A DNA stretch of 64,000 bases from Lewinella sp. IMCC34191 (GTDB taxonomy: Bacteria > Bacteroidota > Bacteroidia > Chitinophagales > Saprospiraceae). Under the pieces are notes generated by a model. It was not told the DNA's origin. It searched no databases and worked only from the letters and a program-made list of their open reading frames with translations. Positions 16,516-25,690 of this stretch are shown here, one piece after another. The DNA lies in contig NZ_QNQZ01000007.1 of NCBI RefSeq assembly GCF_003390935.1, positions 62,001 through 126,000 on the forward strand, written 5' to 3'. Position 1 is the first letter of the stretch. Every line of letters starts with the position of its first letter. Made by a program: the position numbers and the translations under genes.

Positions 16516-17712
16516 CTAGTTATACGTTCCGATGACGGTGAAACTTTTGTCCTCGTAGCCGGGGGGTACCTGCCCGATCCGGCTGCTGTTGCGGGGGCCG
16601 GTGGGGTCGCAGAAGACGTAACGCTGCCCACGGTAGTTGAAGGAATCGCCGGGAATATCGGTGCCGACGGCCACGGTCAGGTGATCGTCGTAGGCGATGA
16701 CGGCCATGGGAAGATCCAGCATGTCCCGCACCAGGGCGAAGAAGAGAGCCGAACGGTCCTCGCAGTCGCTGTAGCTGTAACCGAAGACCTCTTCCGGTAC
16801 CATTGGCTTCGAACGGCCGAAGTATTCGTTATCTTCTTTGTAGGCGAAGGCCGAGCGGGTGAAGCTCGTAATCAGTTCCAGCTTCTGCTGGGTATCCATG
16901 CCACGCATCAGGGCGTCCAGCTGCGGAATCAGGCTTGCCGAAAGGGTGGGGGAGAGCGGCGTATCGAGATAGCAGTACTCGTGGATGAAGGGGTAGTCCG
17001 TCATGATGTCCACCATCGTTTTGTCGAAGGTGACGTTCATTTTTTGCGTGACGCCGTGGTACTTAAATTCCAGGGCTTTTTCCGTGGGCTGCTCCACCAG
17101 CTGCGGCCAGGCCGGTAGTTGGAAGCCAAAGCTTTTGCCGCGGGGATTGGGATGCTCGTTGAAGATATACAGCCGCTGCCGGCCCTTGCAGTCGCCCGCC
17201 AGGCAGCTGATGTTGGCGTAGGTGCGTCCGTTCGACTGGATGATGGGCACCTCAAACAGGTCCTCCGTAGTGTATACGTTCACGAAGAGCTGGTCGCCTC
17301 GGAAGGTGAGCCGGGCATCGAATCCGCTGTCGATCAGTAGCTTATACAGGGTGATGTTCTGTACGAGGGGAGATTCGCCGCCGTAAATGGAATTTAGCGT
17401 GTGGCGGGCCAGTTTGAAGAACAAGAAGTCGTTCAGCCGGTACTGCCCCTTTGCCGCCAGCAGGTGATTCAGCAGGACCTGCGTGGGGCGTTTCTCCAGT
17501 TGATTATAGGTATGGCGTATGGACGCATTGCTCAGCGTAGCCGGTTCGTCGACCAGCATGCCGGGGTCAAAGGTCACGGCTACCGGTTGGGCATAAAACG
17601 GCAGCGAGAAGCGTTGGTAGTTGGCGGGATTGCCAAGGTTGGTGAGGTTCGTATTCGCGAAGGCCATCAGGCATAATGCCAGAAATGTCAGTCGTGCGAG
17701 TACGGTTTTCAT
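16516..17712 (-). CDS. Secreted transglutaminase-like cysteine protease family protein
   Basis: The 398-residue protein starts with a signal peptide (MKTVLARLTFLALCLMAFA). The C-terminal half has the transglutaminase-like catalytic layout: Cys in SYSDCEDRSALFFALVRDML, His in YDDHLTVAV and Asp in YVFCDPTGP. The N-terminal half (about 25-200) has no recognised motif. It is probably periplasmic, acting as a peptidase or in peptide cross-linking. The frame opens at a TTG 15 nt earlier, but the ATG at 17712 puts the signal peptide at the N-terminus. It is not in an operon with a recognisable partner. Confidence 0.75.
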   Translation of the reverse strand: MKTVLARLTFLALCLMAFANTNLTNLGNPANYQRFSLPFYAQPVAVTFDPGMLVDEPATLSNASIRHTYNQLEKRPTQVLLNHLLAAKGQYRLNDFLFFKLARHTLNSIYGGESPLVQNITLYKLLIDSGFDARLTFRGDQLFVNVYTTEDLFEVPIIQSNGRTYANISCLAGDCKGRQRLYIFNEHPNPRGKSFGFQLPAWPQLVEQPTEKALEFKYHGVTQKMNVTFDKTMVDIMTDYPFIHEYCYLDTPLSPTLSASLIPQLDALMRGMDTQQKLELITSFTRSAFAYKEDNEYFGRSKPMVPEEVFGYSYSDCEDRSALFFALVRDMLDLPMAVIAYDDHLTVAVGTDIPGDSFNYRGQRYVFCDPTGPRNSSRIGQVPPGYEDKSFTVIGTYN

Positions 17713-17894
17713 GGGGTGAGTTTTCAACTTTCCGGGATTATGAGAGACAAATGAACACCAGGCGAACCCGTTGCGTATTATACGCTTGGTGCCGCCAAAA
17801 AGTATAGCGATTAGCTCAGAATTAGGAATTTTTTAAAGGTAAAATTCCTGCCCGCGAAATATTTGCCGGAAAGCTTACACTTACCTGATACTTA

Positions 17895-17913
17895 CCGCCC
17901 CATAGGTATGGGG
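17895..17913. terminator. Hairpin directly after the ABC-F gene
   Basis: CCCCAT/ATGGGG with an ACCT loop (minus strand) begins immediately after the TGA of the ABC-F gene. There is no T-tract after it, so it is only a weak terminator or an mRNA 3'-end stabiliser. Confidence 0.4.
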
Positions 17914-19857
17914 TCAGTCGCCCAATTCGGTGCTGGCCGCCTCCCACTCTTCCATCACCTTCTCCAGCTCGGACTGCTTTTCCTTGAGCTGGCCGGTCAC
18001 CTTTTCCACCCGCTCCGCATCGTCGTAGAAGTTGGGGTCGGACATCTTCAGGTGGATCTTTTCGATCTCTTTTTCCAGACGCTCGATCTTGCGCTCGGCG
18101 TTGCTAACCTCTTTCTGAAGCGCACGCCGCTCCTCGTTATTCAGATTGCGACGGGGCGCAGGTAAAGGAGCTTCTGAAAGACCGGACGCCATATCCGACG
18201 ATGAGCCATTCTGCTTCGGCTTTTCCAGCTCGACACTGCGCATGTCATTCAGCTGCCGCTTTTCGAGGAAGGTGTTGACGTCGCCTAAGTGCTCGTACAG
18301 CAGGTGATCCCGGAATTCGATCGTGCGGTCCGTCAGGTCCGCTAGGAACTCCCGGTCGTGACTGACCACCAGCAGGGTGCCGTCGTAGTCCATCAGGGCC
18401 TGCTTGAGCATGTCCTTGCTGGCCATATCCAGGTGGTTGGTCGGTTCGTCCAGTACCAGCAGATTGAAGGGCTTCAGCAGCATACAGGCCAGCGCGAGGC
18501 GGGCACGTTCCCCACCGGAAAGGACCATCACCTTCTTATCCTGGTCTTCCCCGGTGAAGAGGAATGCCCCCAGAATGCCGCGTAGTCGGGTCCGCATTTC
18601 GGGCGGACTGGCCTCTTCCATGGTTTCCAGCAGCGTCTTATTGCCGTCGAGGGCGTCGCTCTGGTTCTGGGCGTAGTAGCCCACGCTTACGTTGTGGCCC
18701 AGTTCGACCTCCCCCTTGGTCGCCGGTATTTTGCCGATCAGGATCTTGGCCAGCGTAGTCTTTCCCTGCCCGTTTTGCCCGACGAAGGCGACGCGATCGC
18801 CCCGGTCTACTTTTAAGTCCACGCCGCGCAGGACGTTGAGCTTACCGTAGGTTTTGGTCACGTCCTTGGCCTTCAGCGTGATGGCACCGGAGCGGGGGGC
18901 GGGTGGGAAACGCAGGTTCATCACCGCCGTGTTTGTCTCGTCGAGTTCGATCCGCTCGATTTTGTCGAGCTGCTTCTGCATCGACTGCGCCATCTTGGTC
19001 TTCGTAGCCTTGGCCATGAAGCGGTTGATGGTCCGCTCCTTGTCGGCAATCACCTTTTGCTGGTTGAGGTAAGCGGCTTCGGCCTTCTCGCGGCGCTCGG
19101 CCTGAAGTTCTATGTACTTGCTGTAGCCCGCTTTGTAATCGTAGACCTTGCCGAGCTCTATTTCCAGCGTACGATTGGTGACGTTATCAAGAAACTGGCG
19201 GTCGTGACTGATGGTGATGACCGCCCCGGCGTAACTGCTCAGCCAGTTTTCCAGCCAGATGATCGACTCAATATCGAGGTGGTTGGTCGGTTCGTCCAGC
19301 ATCAGGTAATCCGGCCGCTGGAGCAGCATCTTGGCCAGTTCGATGCGCATCTGCCAGCCGCCGGAAAACTCGGTGGTCTGCCGGTTGAAGTCCTTTTGTG
19401 CGAAGCCCAGTCCCTTCAGTACGCGCTCGGCTTCCGCTTCCATCGTGATCCCGCCGACCAGCGCGAATTTCTCCGTGAGGTGGGTGAATTCCTCCAGCAT
19501 GTCCGAGTAGGAGTCGGAGGTATAGTCGGTACGCACCTCCATTTCCTTATTGAGTTCCTCCAGCCGGTCTTCCATCTCCTGGATGTGGGCGAAGGCCGTC
19601 AGGGTTTCCTCCATGACGGTATTGCCGGTGGGCAGGTCCATCTCCTGGTGCAGGAAGCCGAGCGTTGAGCCGGTCTCGCGCTGCACCTTACCCTCGTCGG
19701 AAGAGATGTCTCCCGCGATGATTTTGAGCATGGTGGACTTACCGGCCCCGTTGCGGCCGACCAGGCCGACCTTGTCGCGCGTCCCAATGGTGAAGGTCAC
19801 GTGGTCGAAGAGGACGCGGTCTCCGTATTGCTGGTAGATGCCGGTGGCGGTAAGCAT
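17914..19857 (-). CDS. ABC-F family ATPase (ribosome-associated, Uup/YdiF-like)
   Basis: Cytoplasmic protein of 647 residues with two ABC ATPase domains and no membrane domain. Domain 1 has Walker A GRNGAGKST at 34-42 and signature FSGGWQMRIELAKMLL; domain 2 has GQNGQGKTT and LSGGERARLALACMLL. Each has a Walker B ending LDEPTNHLD. The linker between them is the ABC-F 'P-site tRNA interaction' region. The C-terminal 90 residues form a charged coiled coil as in Uup/YdiF. It likely acts on stalled or specialised ribosomes. A full -7 box lies at 19895-19902. The linker near residue 565 is encoded by a copy of the dispersed 17-bp repeat (18148-18164). Confidence 0.93.
   Translation of the reverse strand: MLTATGIYQQYGDRVLFDHVTFTIGTRDKVGLVGRNGAGKSTMLKIIAGDISSDEGKVQRETGSTLGFLHQEMDLPTGNTVMEETLTAFAHIQEMEDRLEELNKEMEVRTDYTSDSYSDMLEEFTHLTEKFALVGGITMEAEAERVLKGLGFAQKDFNRQTTEFSGGWQMRIELAKMLLQRPDYLMLDEPTNHLDIESIIWLENWLSSYAGAVITISHDRQFLDNVTNRTLEIELGKVYDYKAGYSKYIELQAERREKAEAAYLNQQKVIADKERTINRFMAKATKTKMAQSMQKQLDKIERIELDETNTAVMNLRFPPAPRSGAITLKAKDVTKTYGKLNVLRGVDLKVDRGDRVAFVGQNGQGKTTLAKILIGKIPATKGEVELGHNVSVGYYAQNQSDALDGNKTLLETMEEASPPEMRTRLRGILGAFLFTGEDQDKKVMVLSGGERARLALACMLLKPFNLLVLDEPTNHLDMASKDMLKQALMDYDGTLLVVSHDREFLADLTDRTIEFRDHLLYEHLGDVNTFLEKRQLNDMRSVELEKPKQNGSSSDMASGLSEAPLPAPRRNLNNEERRALQKEVSNAERKIERLEKEIEKIHLKMSDPNFYDDAERVEKVTGQLKEKQSELEKVMEEWEAASTELGD
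18148..18164 (+). repeat. Dispersed 17-bp repeat, copy inside ABC-F gene
   Basis: GCGACGGGGCGCAGGTA is identical over 17 bp to 31711-31727 and one base different from 6398-6414. Here it encodes part of the Pro/Arg-rich linker before the C-terminal coiled coil of the ABC-F protein. Confidence 0.6.
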
Positions 19858-19894
19858 TTGGTCGGTATTGGGGAAAGGAACGGGTATATGGCCG

Positions 19895-19902
19895 CAAAGG
19901 TA
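19895..19902 (-). promoter_or_regulatory. -7 box (TACCTTTG) for the ABC-F gene
   Basis: The minus strand reads TACCTTTG, a full match to TAnnTTTG, 37 nt upstream of the ABC-F ATG. No clear -33 element was seen. Confidence 0.5.
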
Positions 19903-19985
19903 CGAAATGGGTTAGTCCCCTCCACGGTCGCTCACGGCCATCGATGGTCACTAGACTCTTCGGCGGGCAAGTAAGCTCTCCCCGG

Positions 19986-20134
19986 TCCGCCGAGCGGTAG
20001 CGCGTTTGCCCCGGGAGCGCTACAACATGCGGCAGCCTGATCAGTGATTCAGTCCCTCTTCCGCCTAGCGGTAGCCCCGTCTACCGGGGGAGCGGGTCAA
20101 CGTGCGGCAGCCTATTCAGCAATTCAGTCCCTCA
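19986..20134. repeat. Two imperfect tandem copies of a 74-bp unit
   Basis: Unit 1 (19986-20059) and unit 2 (20060-20134) both run TCCGCC-AGCGGTAGC ... GGGAGCG ... TGCGGCAGCCT-TTCAG ... ATTCAGTCCCTC. A partial third tail (ATTATTCAGTCC) follows. In unit 1, GTAGCGC and GCGCTAC can form a hairpin. The rest of the 19.9-20.2 kb gap holds no gene that I can support; it has a short TTCGTCC repeat near 20147-20160. Confidence 0.7.
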
Positions 20135-20209
20135 ATTATTCAGTCCTTCGTCCTTCGTCCTGCGACCCGTCGGCGGACCAGCTATCGCTGGGCAGACGAC
20201 TAGGTATTG

Positions 20210-20857
20210 TTAAACGATAAAGTTGTCGTTCCGCAGAATCGTTCTCAGCTCCAGATTGTCGGCTTCGGCGCGACCGCGGAATTGGTCCGGTTGGCTCCGA
20301 TACGGTTCCTTCAGTACGTAGATCCGCTGGGACTGTTTTCCGTAGCCGTCCGAAGCGAATAGCGTGTCGACAACGCCCTGGTCAGCGAAATACTTCATCT
20401 CCCGGCGGATTAGCCGGAGCGGTAGGCCGGTGCTGAGAATGAGGTCCTGGTCTCGCGGGCGGTAATCGTACAATTCGAACAGCGTAATGACATCCTCTAC
20501 CGTCAGGAAGGGCTCGGGGGAAAGCTCCGTTATTTCCCGGTCGGTCAGGGGATGTCGTAGGGAATAATAGCTGGTCAGCCCAGCGTTATGCGCCTGGTCG
20601 AGGATGCCGGCCTGGTGCAATGCCTGCAGGCGTATTCGCGCGACCCCCTTGCTCAGCTGCGTCTGCTCCGAAAGGCTGGCCGGCGTAACGAAGCCATCGG
20701 GCTGACCGGCGATTCTGCGTAAAAGGTCCCGGTCGGAAATGGCGGACTGGGTCTCACTCGTGGTGCTCCGCTGGTGTCTGATCAGCCAGATAAGGAACAC
20801 GATCAGTGCGATAACAAAGATCACGAAACCGACGATGAGGTACATTTTATCTGCCAT
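20210..20857 (-). CDS. Membrane-anchored winged-helix-like protein of unknown function
   Basis: The 215-residue protein starts MADKMYLIVGFVIFVIALIV. It has a single N-terminal transmembrane span (about 5-26) and a cytoplasmic part. Two segments look like winged helices: about 45-105 (RDLLRRIAGQPDGFVTPASL, then GVARIRLQALHQAGIL) and about 115-185 (LTVEDVITLFELYDYRP, then LPLRLIRREMKYFADQGVVD). I know no named family. It follows tesB after 52 bp on the same strand. The open frame extends upstream into tesB, but ATG at 20857 gives the membrane anchor. A membrane-tethered regulator is an inference. Confidence 0.6.
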   Translation of the reverse strand: MADKMYLIVGFVIFVIALIVFLIWLIRHQRSTTSETQSAISDRDLLRRIAGQPDGFVTPASLSEQTQLSKGVARIRLQALHQAGILDQAHNAGLTSYYSLRHPLTDREITELSPEPFLTVEDVITLFELYDYRPRDQDLILSTGLPLRLIRREMKYFADQGVVDTLFASDGYGKQSQRIYVLKEPYRSQPDQFRGRAEADNLELRTILRNDNFIV

Positions 20858-20909
20858 GTATGGGGCCGGTTTTCGGGCTACGTCAATGATTGTAATAGAA
20901 GTCCGGGAC

Positions 20910-21767
20910 TCACGATTTTTCGCGCAGCAACCCCTCCTGTACCACGCTGGCCACCAATTTGCCTTCCGCATTGAAAATATTACCCCGGGTAAATCCCCGC
21001 GCCCCGCTTGTGCTGGGGCTGTCCATGCTGTAGAGCAGCCACTCATCGGTACGGAAGGGCCGGTGGAACCACATGGCGTGATCGAGGCTGGCCATCTGCA
21101 GGTTGCGGTAGTCGGTGGCACGCCCGTGGGGAAGGAGGGCGGTGGTGAGCAGGTTGTAATCGCTGGCGTAGGCGAGTACCAGGGCCTGTAGACGACGGTC
21201 GTCCGGCATTTCGCCCTTCGTACGCAACCACACGTTGCGGCTGGGTGCGTATTTCTCCCGGTTAAAGGGATTAAGGAACTCGACCGGCCGGAACTCGAGC
21301 GGTCGTTCGATGCTGAGCATCTTGCGGATGTTGTTGGGTAGCTGATCTCCGAACTGCTTGGCCATGCCTTCGTAGCTGACCAGTTCGTCGGGCATCAGCA
21401 CCTCCGGCATATCGACCTGGTGGTCGAAGCCCTGCTGATCGAGCTGAAAGCTGGCGGTCAGGTGAAAGATGGCTTGCCCGTTCTGGATGGCTTTGACGGC
21501 GCGGGTGGTGAAGCTTCCGCCGTCGCGGATCCGGTCTACCTCGAAAACGATGGGTATCTCCAGGTCGCCCGGCAGCACGAAGTAGCCGTGCAGGCTATGG
21601 ACGTAGCGGTCTTCGGGGACCGTCTGGATGGCCGCCGCCAGCGACTGGGCGAGCACTTGCCCGCCAAATACCCGGGCGCTACCCACGGTGCGGCTTTCTC
21701 CGCGGAAGAGGTTGACCTCCAGGCGTTCGAGATCGAGTAAGCCGAGCAGTTCGCTGATTTGCTTCAT
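20910..21767 (-). CDS. tesB: Acyl-CoA thioesterase II
   Basis: Hydrolyses medium and long acyl-CoA to free acid and CoA. The 285 residues fit TesB (286 aa in E. coli) with double hot-dog domains: FRGES then VFGGQVLAQSLAAA in the first domain, and SLDHAMWFHRPFRTDEWLLY with SPSTSGARGFTRGNIFN and the C-terminal SVVQEGLLR in the second. Start ATG at 21767 was chosen over the upstream open frame; a near-consensus -7 box (TACCTTTA) ends 4 nt before it. Probably co-transcribed with the downstream membrane-anchored winged-helix gene. Confidence 0.93.
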   Translation of the reverse strand: MKQISELLGLLDLERLEVNLFRGESRTVGSARVFGGQVLAQSLAAAIQTVPEDRYVHSLHGYFVLPGDLEIPIVFEVDRIRDGGSFTTRAVKAIQNGQAIFHLTASFQLDQQGFDHQVDMPEVLMPDELVSYEGMAKQFGDQLPNNIRKMLSIERPLEFRPVEFLNPFNREKYAPSRNVWLRTKGEMPDDRRLQALVLAYASDYNLLTTALLPHGRATDYRNLQMASLDHAMWFHRPFRTDEWLLYSMDSPSTSGARGFTRGNIFNAEGKLVASVVQEGLLREKS

Positions 21768-21844
21768 GGGGTAAAGGTAGAACAAGGTGAAATTACCGGA
21801 GGCCGCTTACACCATATTGGCCCTTGAGGGCATCTCCCGGTCGT

Positions 21845-23317
21845 ATGCGTTTCCCTGTCTGTCGTTGTTGGCAAGCTTTCCTGTTTCTGGTCATGGTTTC
21901 TTCCTGCGCTCCGCCGCAAAATGCAGAGCAGGCCCCGCCCTGGGCGGACCTGGACTTTCTCCACCGGGTGCCGACGCAATTCCGTCTGGTCAACCGCGGA
22001 GAGGATAGCCTCGCGCTGAGCTGGCAGCATCGAAACATGGAATTTTACCGCGAAGGGCTTAACGATACCCTAGCACCCGGTGACACCTTTCGGGTTACGT
22101 CCCATCTTTACGCGCCGGAACGTGCTTATCTGTTCATTTCTCCGCTGGGCAAACTGTCTCCGTACCTGTTTCCGGGAAAGGATCGCACGGTAGTCTGGAC
22201 GGGGCAGGGATTCAAGGAAATACACCGGATCTACGCCCCCCTTGCCACGCTCGATAGTCTGCTGCCCGTACAGGGGCCCGATACACCGGTGCGGGGAGAA
22301 TGGGCGGAGGTGGAACGATTCTACGCGAACCGGCTGGATTCGCTGGATAGCAAACGGGCGGCGTGGAAAGCCGGGGGTGCCTATCCGGACTGGTTGCTGA
22401 CGTTTGTCCACTCCGAAGCTGAATATGCGGTCGCTACGGAGATGGAGACGATACGGGGGTACCGACGCATGGCTATGGCCGACACCCTATCGCTCCCCGA
22501 TTCGACCAGCATATGGTTGAATGACTTGCTCCGTGATGAGAACAGCAGGAATTGTCCCGGGTATTACAGCTTGCGCAATTTCCATACCTCCGTAACCGTC
22601 GGAGATGGAGTAGCGGAGGATCTCAAGAGTGCTATTCGCCGGGCGACGCTGGAGCGGATACTAGTAAACCATGATGCGCAAAGTCCGCAACGGGAAGAAC
22701 GGCTAGCCCGCTTCGTGGAATCGGAACTCTACGATCGGACCACCTATACGGTGAAGGATGAGTTAGTTGCCGAGGCCACCTCGCAGCTCCCCGATCCTTA
22801 CGTTAGTTTTCTTTCCAATTTGCGGGACTCGCTACGTGCGGTGAGGTCTACTACTGACGGGGTAATGAATTTGCTATCCGCGACCTTTACTGATCCGGCA
22901 TCCCGCACCATTGTGCCCGCCCGGCAGTTCCGCGGCCGCCCGGTGTTGTATAAGTTGTGGTTTCCGGGCTGCGTCCCGTGCGTGCGACAGTACCCCCACG
23001 AGGAAGCCTTACTTCGTTCCTTCCCTGATTTGCGGTTGGTGTACCTGGGCTATGCGACACCACGTAACCGCTGGGAAGATTACGTGGCCGGCCACGACAT
23101 GCCTACCACTGACCAGCTATTCTGGCCGGGGAGCACGGATAAGGTGGAAGAAGCCATCGGTATGGTGGGCGCACCCCGCTACTTACTCGTAGACGCGGGC
23201 GGCGGGGTGATCTGCAACAACTGCCCGAAACCGGATGAGCGATTGCTGCGACAGCATATCGAACGCATCGTAACGAAGGAGGGTCCTGCACAGGATACCC
23301 GAAGGACCACGGAATAA
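21845..23317 (+). CDS. TlpA-like thioredoxin-domain lipoprotein
   Basis: The 490-residue protein has an N-terminal lipoprotein signal ending in VMVSSC. A middle region of about 330 residues has no recognised motif. The C-terminal thioredoxin-like domain has redox motif CVPC in WFPGCVPCVRQY (about residues 370-381) and the cis-Pro strand GAPRYLLVDAGG. Proteins of this plan are common in Bacteroidota periplasm as thiol-disulfide reductases. Start ATG at 21845 begins the signal (MRFPVCRCW). The signal-coding region overlaps a near-copy of the dispersed 17-bp repeat (21901-21917). Confidence 0.75.
   Translation: MRFPVCRCWQAFLFLVMVSSCAPPQNAEQAPPWADLDFLHRVPTQFRLVNRGEDSLALSWQHRNMEFYREGLNDTLAPGDTFRVTSHLYAPERAYLFISPLGKLSPYLFPGKDRTVVWTGQGFKEIHRIYAPLATLDSLLPVQGPDTPVRGEWAEVERFYANRLDSLDSKRAAWKAGGAYPDWLLTFVHSEAEYAVATEMETIRGYRRMAMADTLSLPDSTSIWLNDLLRDENSRNCPGYYSLRNFHTSVTVGDGVAEDLKSAIRRATLERILVNHDAQSPQREERLARFVESELYDRTTYTVKDELVAEATSQLPDPYVSFLSNLRDSLRAVRSTTDGVMNLLSATFTDPASRTIVPARQFRGRPVLYKLWFPGCVPCVRQYPHEEALLRSFPDLRLVYLGYATPRNRWEDYVAGHDMPTTDQLFWPGSTDKVEEAIGMVGAPRYLLVDAGGGVICNNCPKPDERLLRQHIERIVTKEGPAQDTRRTTE
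21901..21917 (-). repeat. Dispersed 17-bp repeat, near-copy in the TlpA-like gene
   Basis: The + strand reads TTCCTGCGCTCCGCCGC, the reverse complement of GCGGCGGAGCGCAGGAA, close to the consensus GCGRCGGRGCGCAGGTA. It spans the region encoding the lipoprotein cysteine. Confidence 0.4.
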
Positions 23318-23489
23318 TTATGAGTTGTGACATCCTTATGGTTACGCCCGCTATGGCATCGATTGTCTCTTGCTGCTATGGGGCGTTCCTGTCCGTGTCA
23401 AGTGCTTTATCCAGCGCACCGTCGCAAGAAACATCGTTTAATTCATGCTGTTGCACGAGTTCTGCAAAGGCTACGTAGCGCAAGGGAAA

Positions 23490-24293
23490 TCACTCGCTCT
23501 TTTGAGGGCTGTAACTTTTGCCCTGTACCAGGATAACCTGTCCAAAAGCGGTGCGAAAAGTAGTAGGTAAAAAGATGCGGTGACCAAAACGCTGCTGGTA
23601 CACGGCGAAATGCAGATGGGGCGCGGTGCTGAAGCCGGTGTTGCCACTGTAGCCGATTAAGTCCCCATTGTTTACTTTCTGGCCTATTTTCACCGTTGTG
23701 CCATGCTGGCGGAGGTGAACGTACTCGGCGATCGTTCCGTCTCTATGGAGGATGCGGACAAGATTGCTGAAGTTCATGCAAATTGGGTCCGAGCAACCTG
23801 ATTCGTTGTTATTGATTACTTCCACCACCCGGCCGGGGCGGGCGGCATGAATTTCAGTGCCCTCGGGCATGTCGAAATCGAGGGCTGCCCGATCAGTGTG
23901 TGAAAAACGACCATTGTAGCCCTGTATCACACGGCGGGGCACTGTTCCACGGAACGGCAATTCGTAGACGTAAGCCGTGTCGTACCGGCGAACGCGGTAA
24001 TCGCCGGTATGGTAGGTGTAATCGTACCGAAAACTGTAGCCCCGATTTGGACTGACGGCCCATAACCGGTGCACCGTCTGGCGCGAGTTCGGTCGCACGA
24101 CCAAGGTATCCACCCCGCCGTCCACCCGGAGATTTTGTAGTTGGAAATTGAAGATCATGGACACGGGGAGATAACTAGGGTTGGTTACTTCGATCCGATA
24201 ACCTCCCTTATCTTCCACCGCTTCCACGAGCGGTTTTTGGGCGAGGATGCCGTTAGCGTAGAGGCAAAAAAACAGGAAACCGATCCGGATCAT
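23490..24293 (-). CDS. Secreted M23-family metallopeptidase (peptidoglycan endopeptidase-like)
   Basis: The 267-residue protein has a signal peptide (MIRIGFLFFCLYANGILAQ). The lysostaphin-type zinc site is present: H-x(7)-D pattern in SHTDRAALDFDMPEGTEI and H-x-H in STAPHLHFAVYQ, with GNTGFSTAPHLHF typical of M23. The first 125 residues are beta-rich and unassigned. It should act on peptidoglycan or peptides in the periplasm. It converges on the TlpA-like gene across about 170 bp without a gene. Confidence 0.85.
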   Translation of the reverse strand: MIRIGFLFFCLYANGILAQKPLVEAVEDKGGYRIEVTNPSYLPVSMIFNFQLQNLRVDGGVDTLVVRPNSRQTVHRLWAVSPNRGYSFRYDYTYHTGDYRVRRYDTAYVYELPFRGTVPRRVIQGYNGRFSHTDRAALDFDMPEGTEIHAARPGRVVEVINNNESGCSDPICMNFSNLVRILHRDGTIAEYVHLRQHGTTVKIGQKVNNGDLIGYSGNTGFSTAPHLHFAVYQQRFGHRIFLPTTFRTAFGQVILVQGKSYSPQKSE

Positions 24294-24435
24294 CCAGTCA
24301 GGTGTGTGGGTTAGGTAAGCGGATTGCTCTCAAGATAAGGGAGATGAGGGAGCTAAGCCGGACTGATGAGCTGTCCAACCTTTTACCATTTACCAACTGT
24401 TAGCAAGACAACTATCTTAGCCAAAATTCAGGATC

Positions 24436-25629
24436 ATGCCCAAGCACAACCACCCCCCCGTTTACATCGTCTCCGCCGTCCGTACCCCGATCGGATCCTT
24501 TGGAGGAGCCCTGGCTTCGCTTTCCGCCACGCAGCTGGGAAGTGCGGCCATCAAGGGAGCGCTGGAGAAGTCCGGCGTTCCGGCAGATAAAGTACAGGAA
24601 GTGTTTATGGGCAACGTGGTCAGTGCGAACCTCGGGCAGGCTCCTGCTCGCCAGGCCGCACTCGGTGCCGGTATTCCGAATACCGTACCCTGTACTACCG
24701 TCAATAAAGTTTGTAGTAGCGGTATGAAAGCCGTCATGTTTGGCGCACAGACCATCATGCTCGGTCACCACGACGTGGTTGTGGCCGGCGGCATGGAGAG
24801 CATGTCCAACATACCCTACTACGTGGCCGATGCCCGCTGGGGCGCCAAGTTCGGCGACCGCAAGCTCATCGACGGCCTCACCAAGGACGGCCTCACCGAT
24901 GCCTACGATCAGAACGCCATGGGTACCTGCGCCGACGCCACGGCCACCAAGTACGGCTTCACCCGCGAGGAGCAGGACGAATACGCCACCAATTCCTACA
25001 AGCGCAGCGCCGATACCACCGAGAAGGGAATTTTCAAGAATGAGATCGTCCCGGTCAGCGTACCCCAGCGCCGCGGCGACGACCTGGTCATCGACGAAGA
25101 CGAAGAGTACAAGAAGGTCAAGTTCGACAAGATGGCCAGCCTGCGCCCCGCCTTCTCCAAGGAAGGCACCGTGACGGCCGCCAACGCCAGTACCATCAAC
25201 GACGGGGCCGCGGCGCTCGTCCTGGTCAGCCAGCGCGCCCTCAACGAACTAGGCCTGACGCCCCTGGCCAAGATCGTCTCCTTCGCCGATGCCGCCCACG
25301 AGCCGCAGTGGTTCACCACCGCCCCCACGAAGGCCGCCCCCCTGGCCGCCGAGCGTGCGGGCCTGACGATGGAAGATATGGATTACCTCGAAGTGAACGA
25401 GGCCTTCTCCGTCGTGCCCATGGCCTTCGCCAAGGAACTAGGCCTGAAAGGGGATAATATGAACGTCCACGGTGGTGGGGTTTCGCTGGGTCACCCGCTG
25501 GGTACCTCTGGTGCCCGCATCTTGGTGACGCTGATCAACGTGCTGCACTCCCGGGAGGGGAAGTATGGGTTAGCTACGCTTTGTAATGGTGGGGGTGGGG
25601 CTTCGGCTATGGTCCTTGAAAAAATTTAA
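24436..25629 (+). CDS. Acetyl-CoA C-acetyltransferase (thiolase)
   Basis: Condenses two acetyl-CoA, or cleaves acetoacetyl-CoA. The 397 residues carry the thiolase catalytic set: nucleophile Cys93 in NKVCSSGMKA, His353 in SLGHPLGTSGARI and Cys383 in LCNGGGGAS. The N-terminus VRTPIGSFGGAL is of the biosynthetic/degradative AtoB-PhaA type. The stop codon TAA is immediately followed by the left inverted repeat of the GxxExxY cassette (25630). A weak -7-like box TATCTTAG is at 24413-24420. Confidence 0.95.
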   Translation: MPKHNHPPVYIVSAVRTPIGSFGGALASLSATQLGSAAIKGALEKSGVPADKVQEVFMGNVVSANLGQAPARQAALGAGIPNTVPCTTVNKVCSSGMKAVMFGAQTIMLGHHDVVVAGGMESMSNIPYYVADARWGAKFGDRKLIDGLTKDGLTDAYDQNAMGTCADATATKYGFTREEQDEYATNSYKRSADTTEKGIFKNEIVPVSVPQRRGDDLVIDEDEEYKKVKFDKMASLRPAFSKEGTVTAANASTINDGAAALVLVSQRALNELGLTPLAKIVSFADAAHEPQWFTTAPTKAAPLAAERAGLTMEDMDYLEVNEAFSVVPMAFAKELGLKGDNMNVHGGGVSLGHPLGTSGARILVTLINVLHSREGKYGLATLCNGGGGASAMVLEKI

Positions 25630-25672
25630 ACACAGATTGTAACAGATTAGGGCGCGGATTCTCACGGATTAA
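25630..25672. repeat. Left inverted repeat of the GxxExxY cassette (43 bp)
   Basis: Starts at the base after the thiolase stop codon. It matches the reverse complement of 26082-26124 at 36 of 43 positions without gaps. Core words are AACACAGATT, GATTAGGGC and CGGATTCTCAC. The best-conserved half is the side nearer the gene. Confidence 0.85.
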
Positions 25673-25690
25673 AACATTTTGTTTATTTTA

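Noticed and set aside
21804..21844. Earlier start for the TlpA-like lipoprotein (21824)
   Set aside because: The extra seven residues would precede and disturb the lipoprotein signal; ATG at 21845 gives a standard signal.
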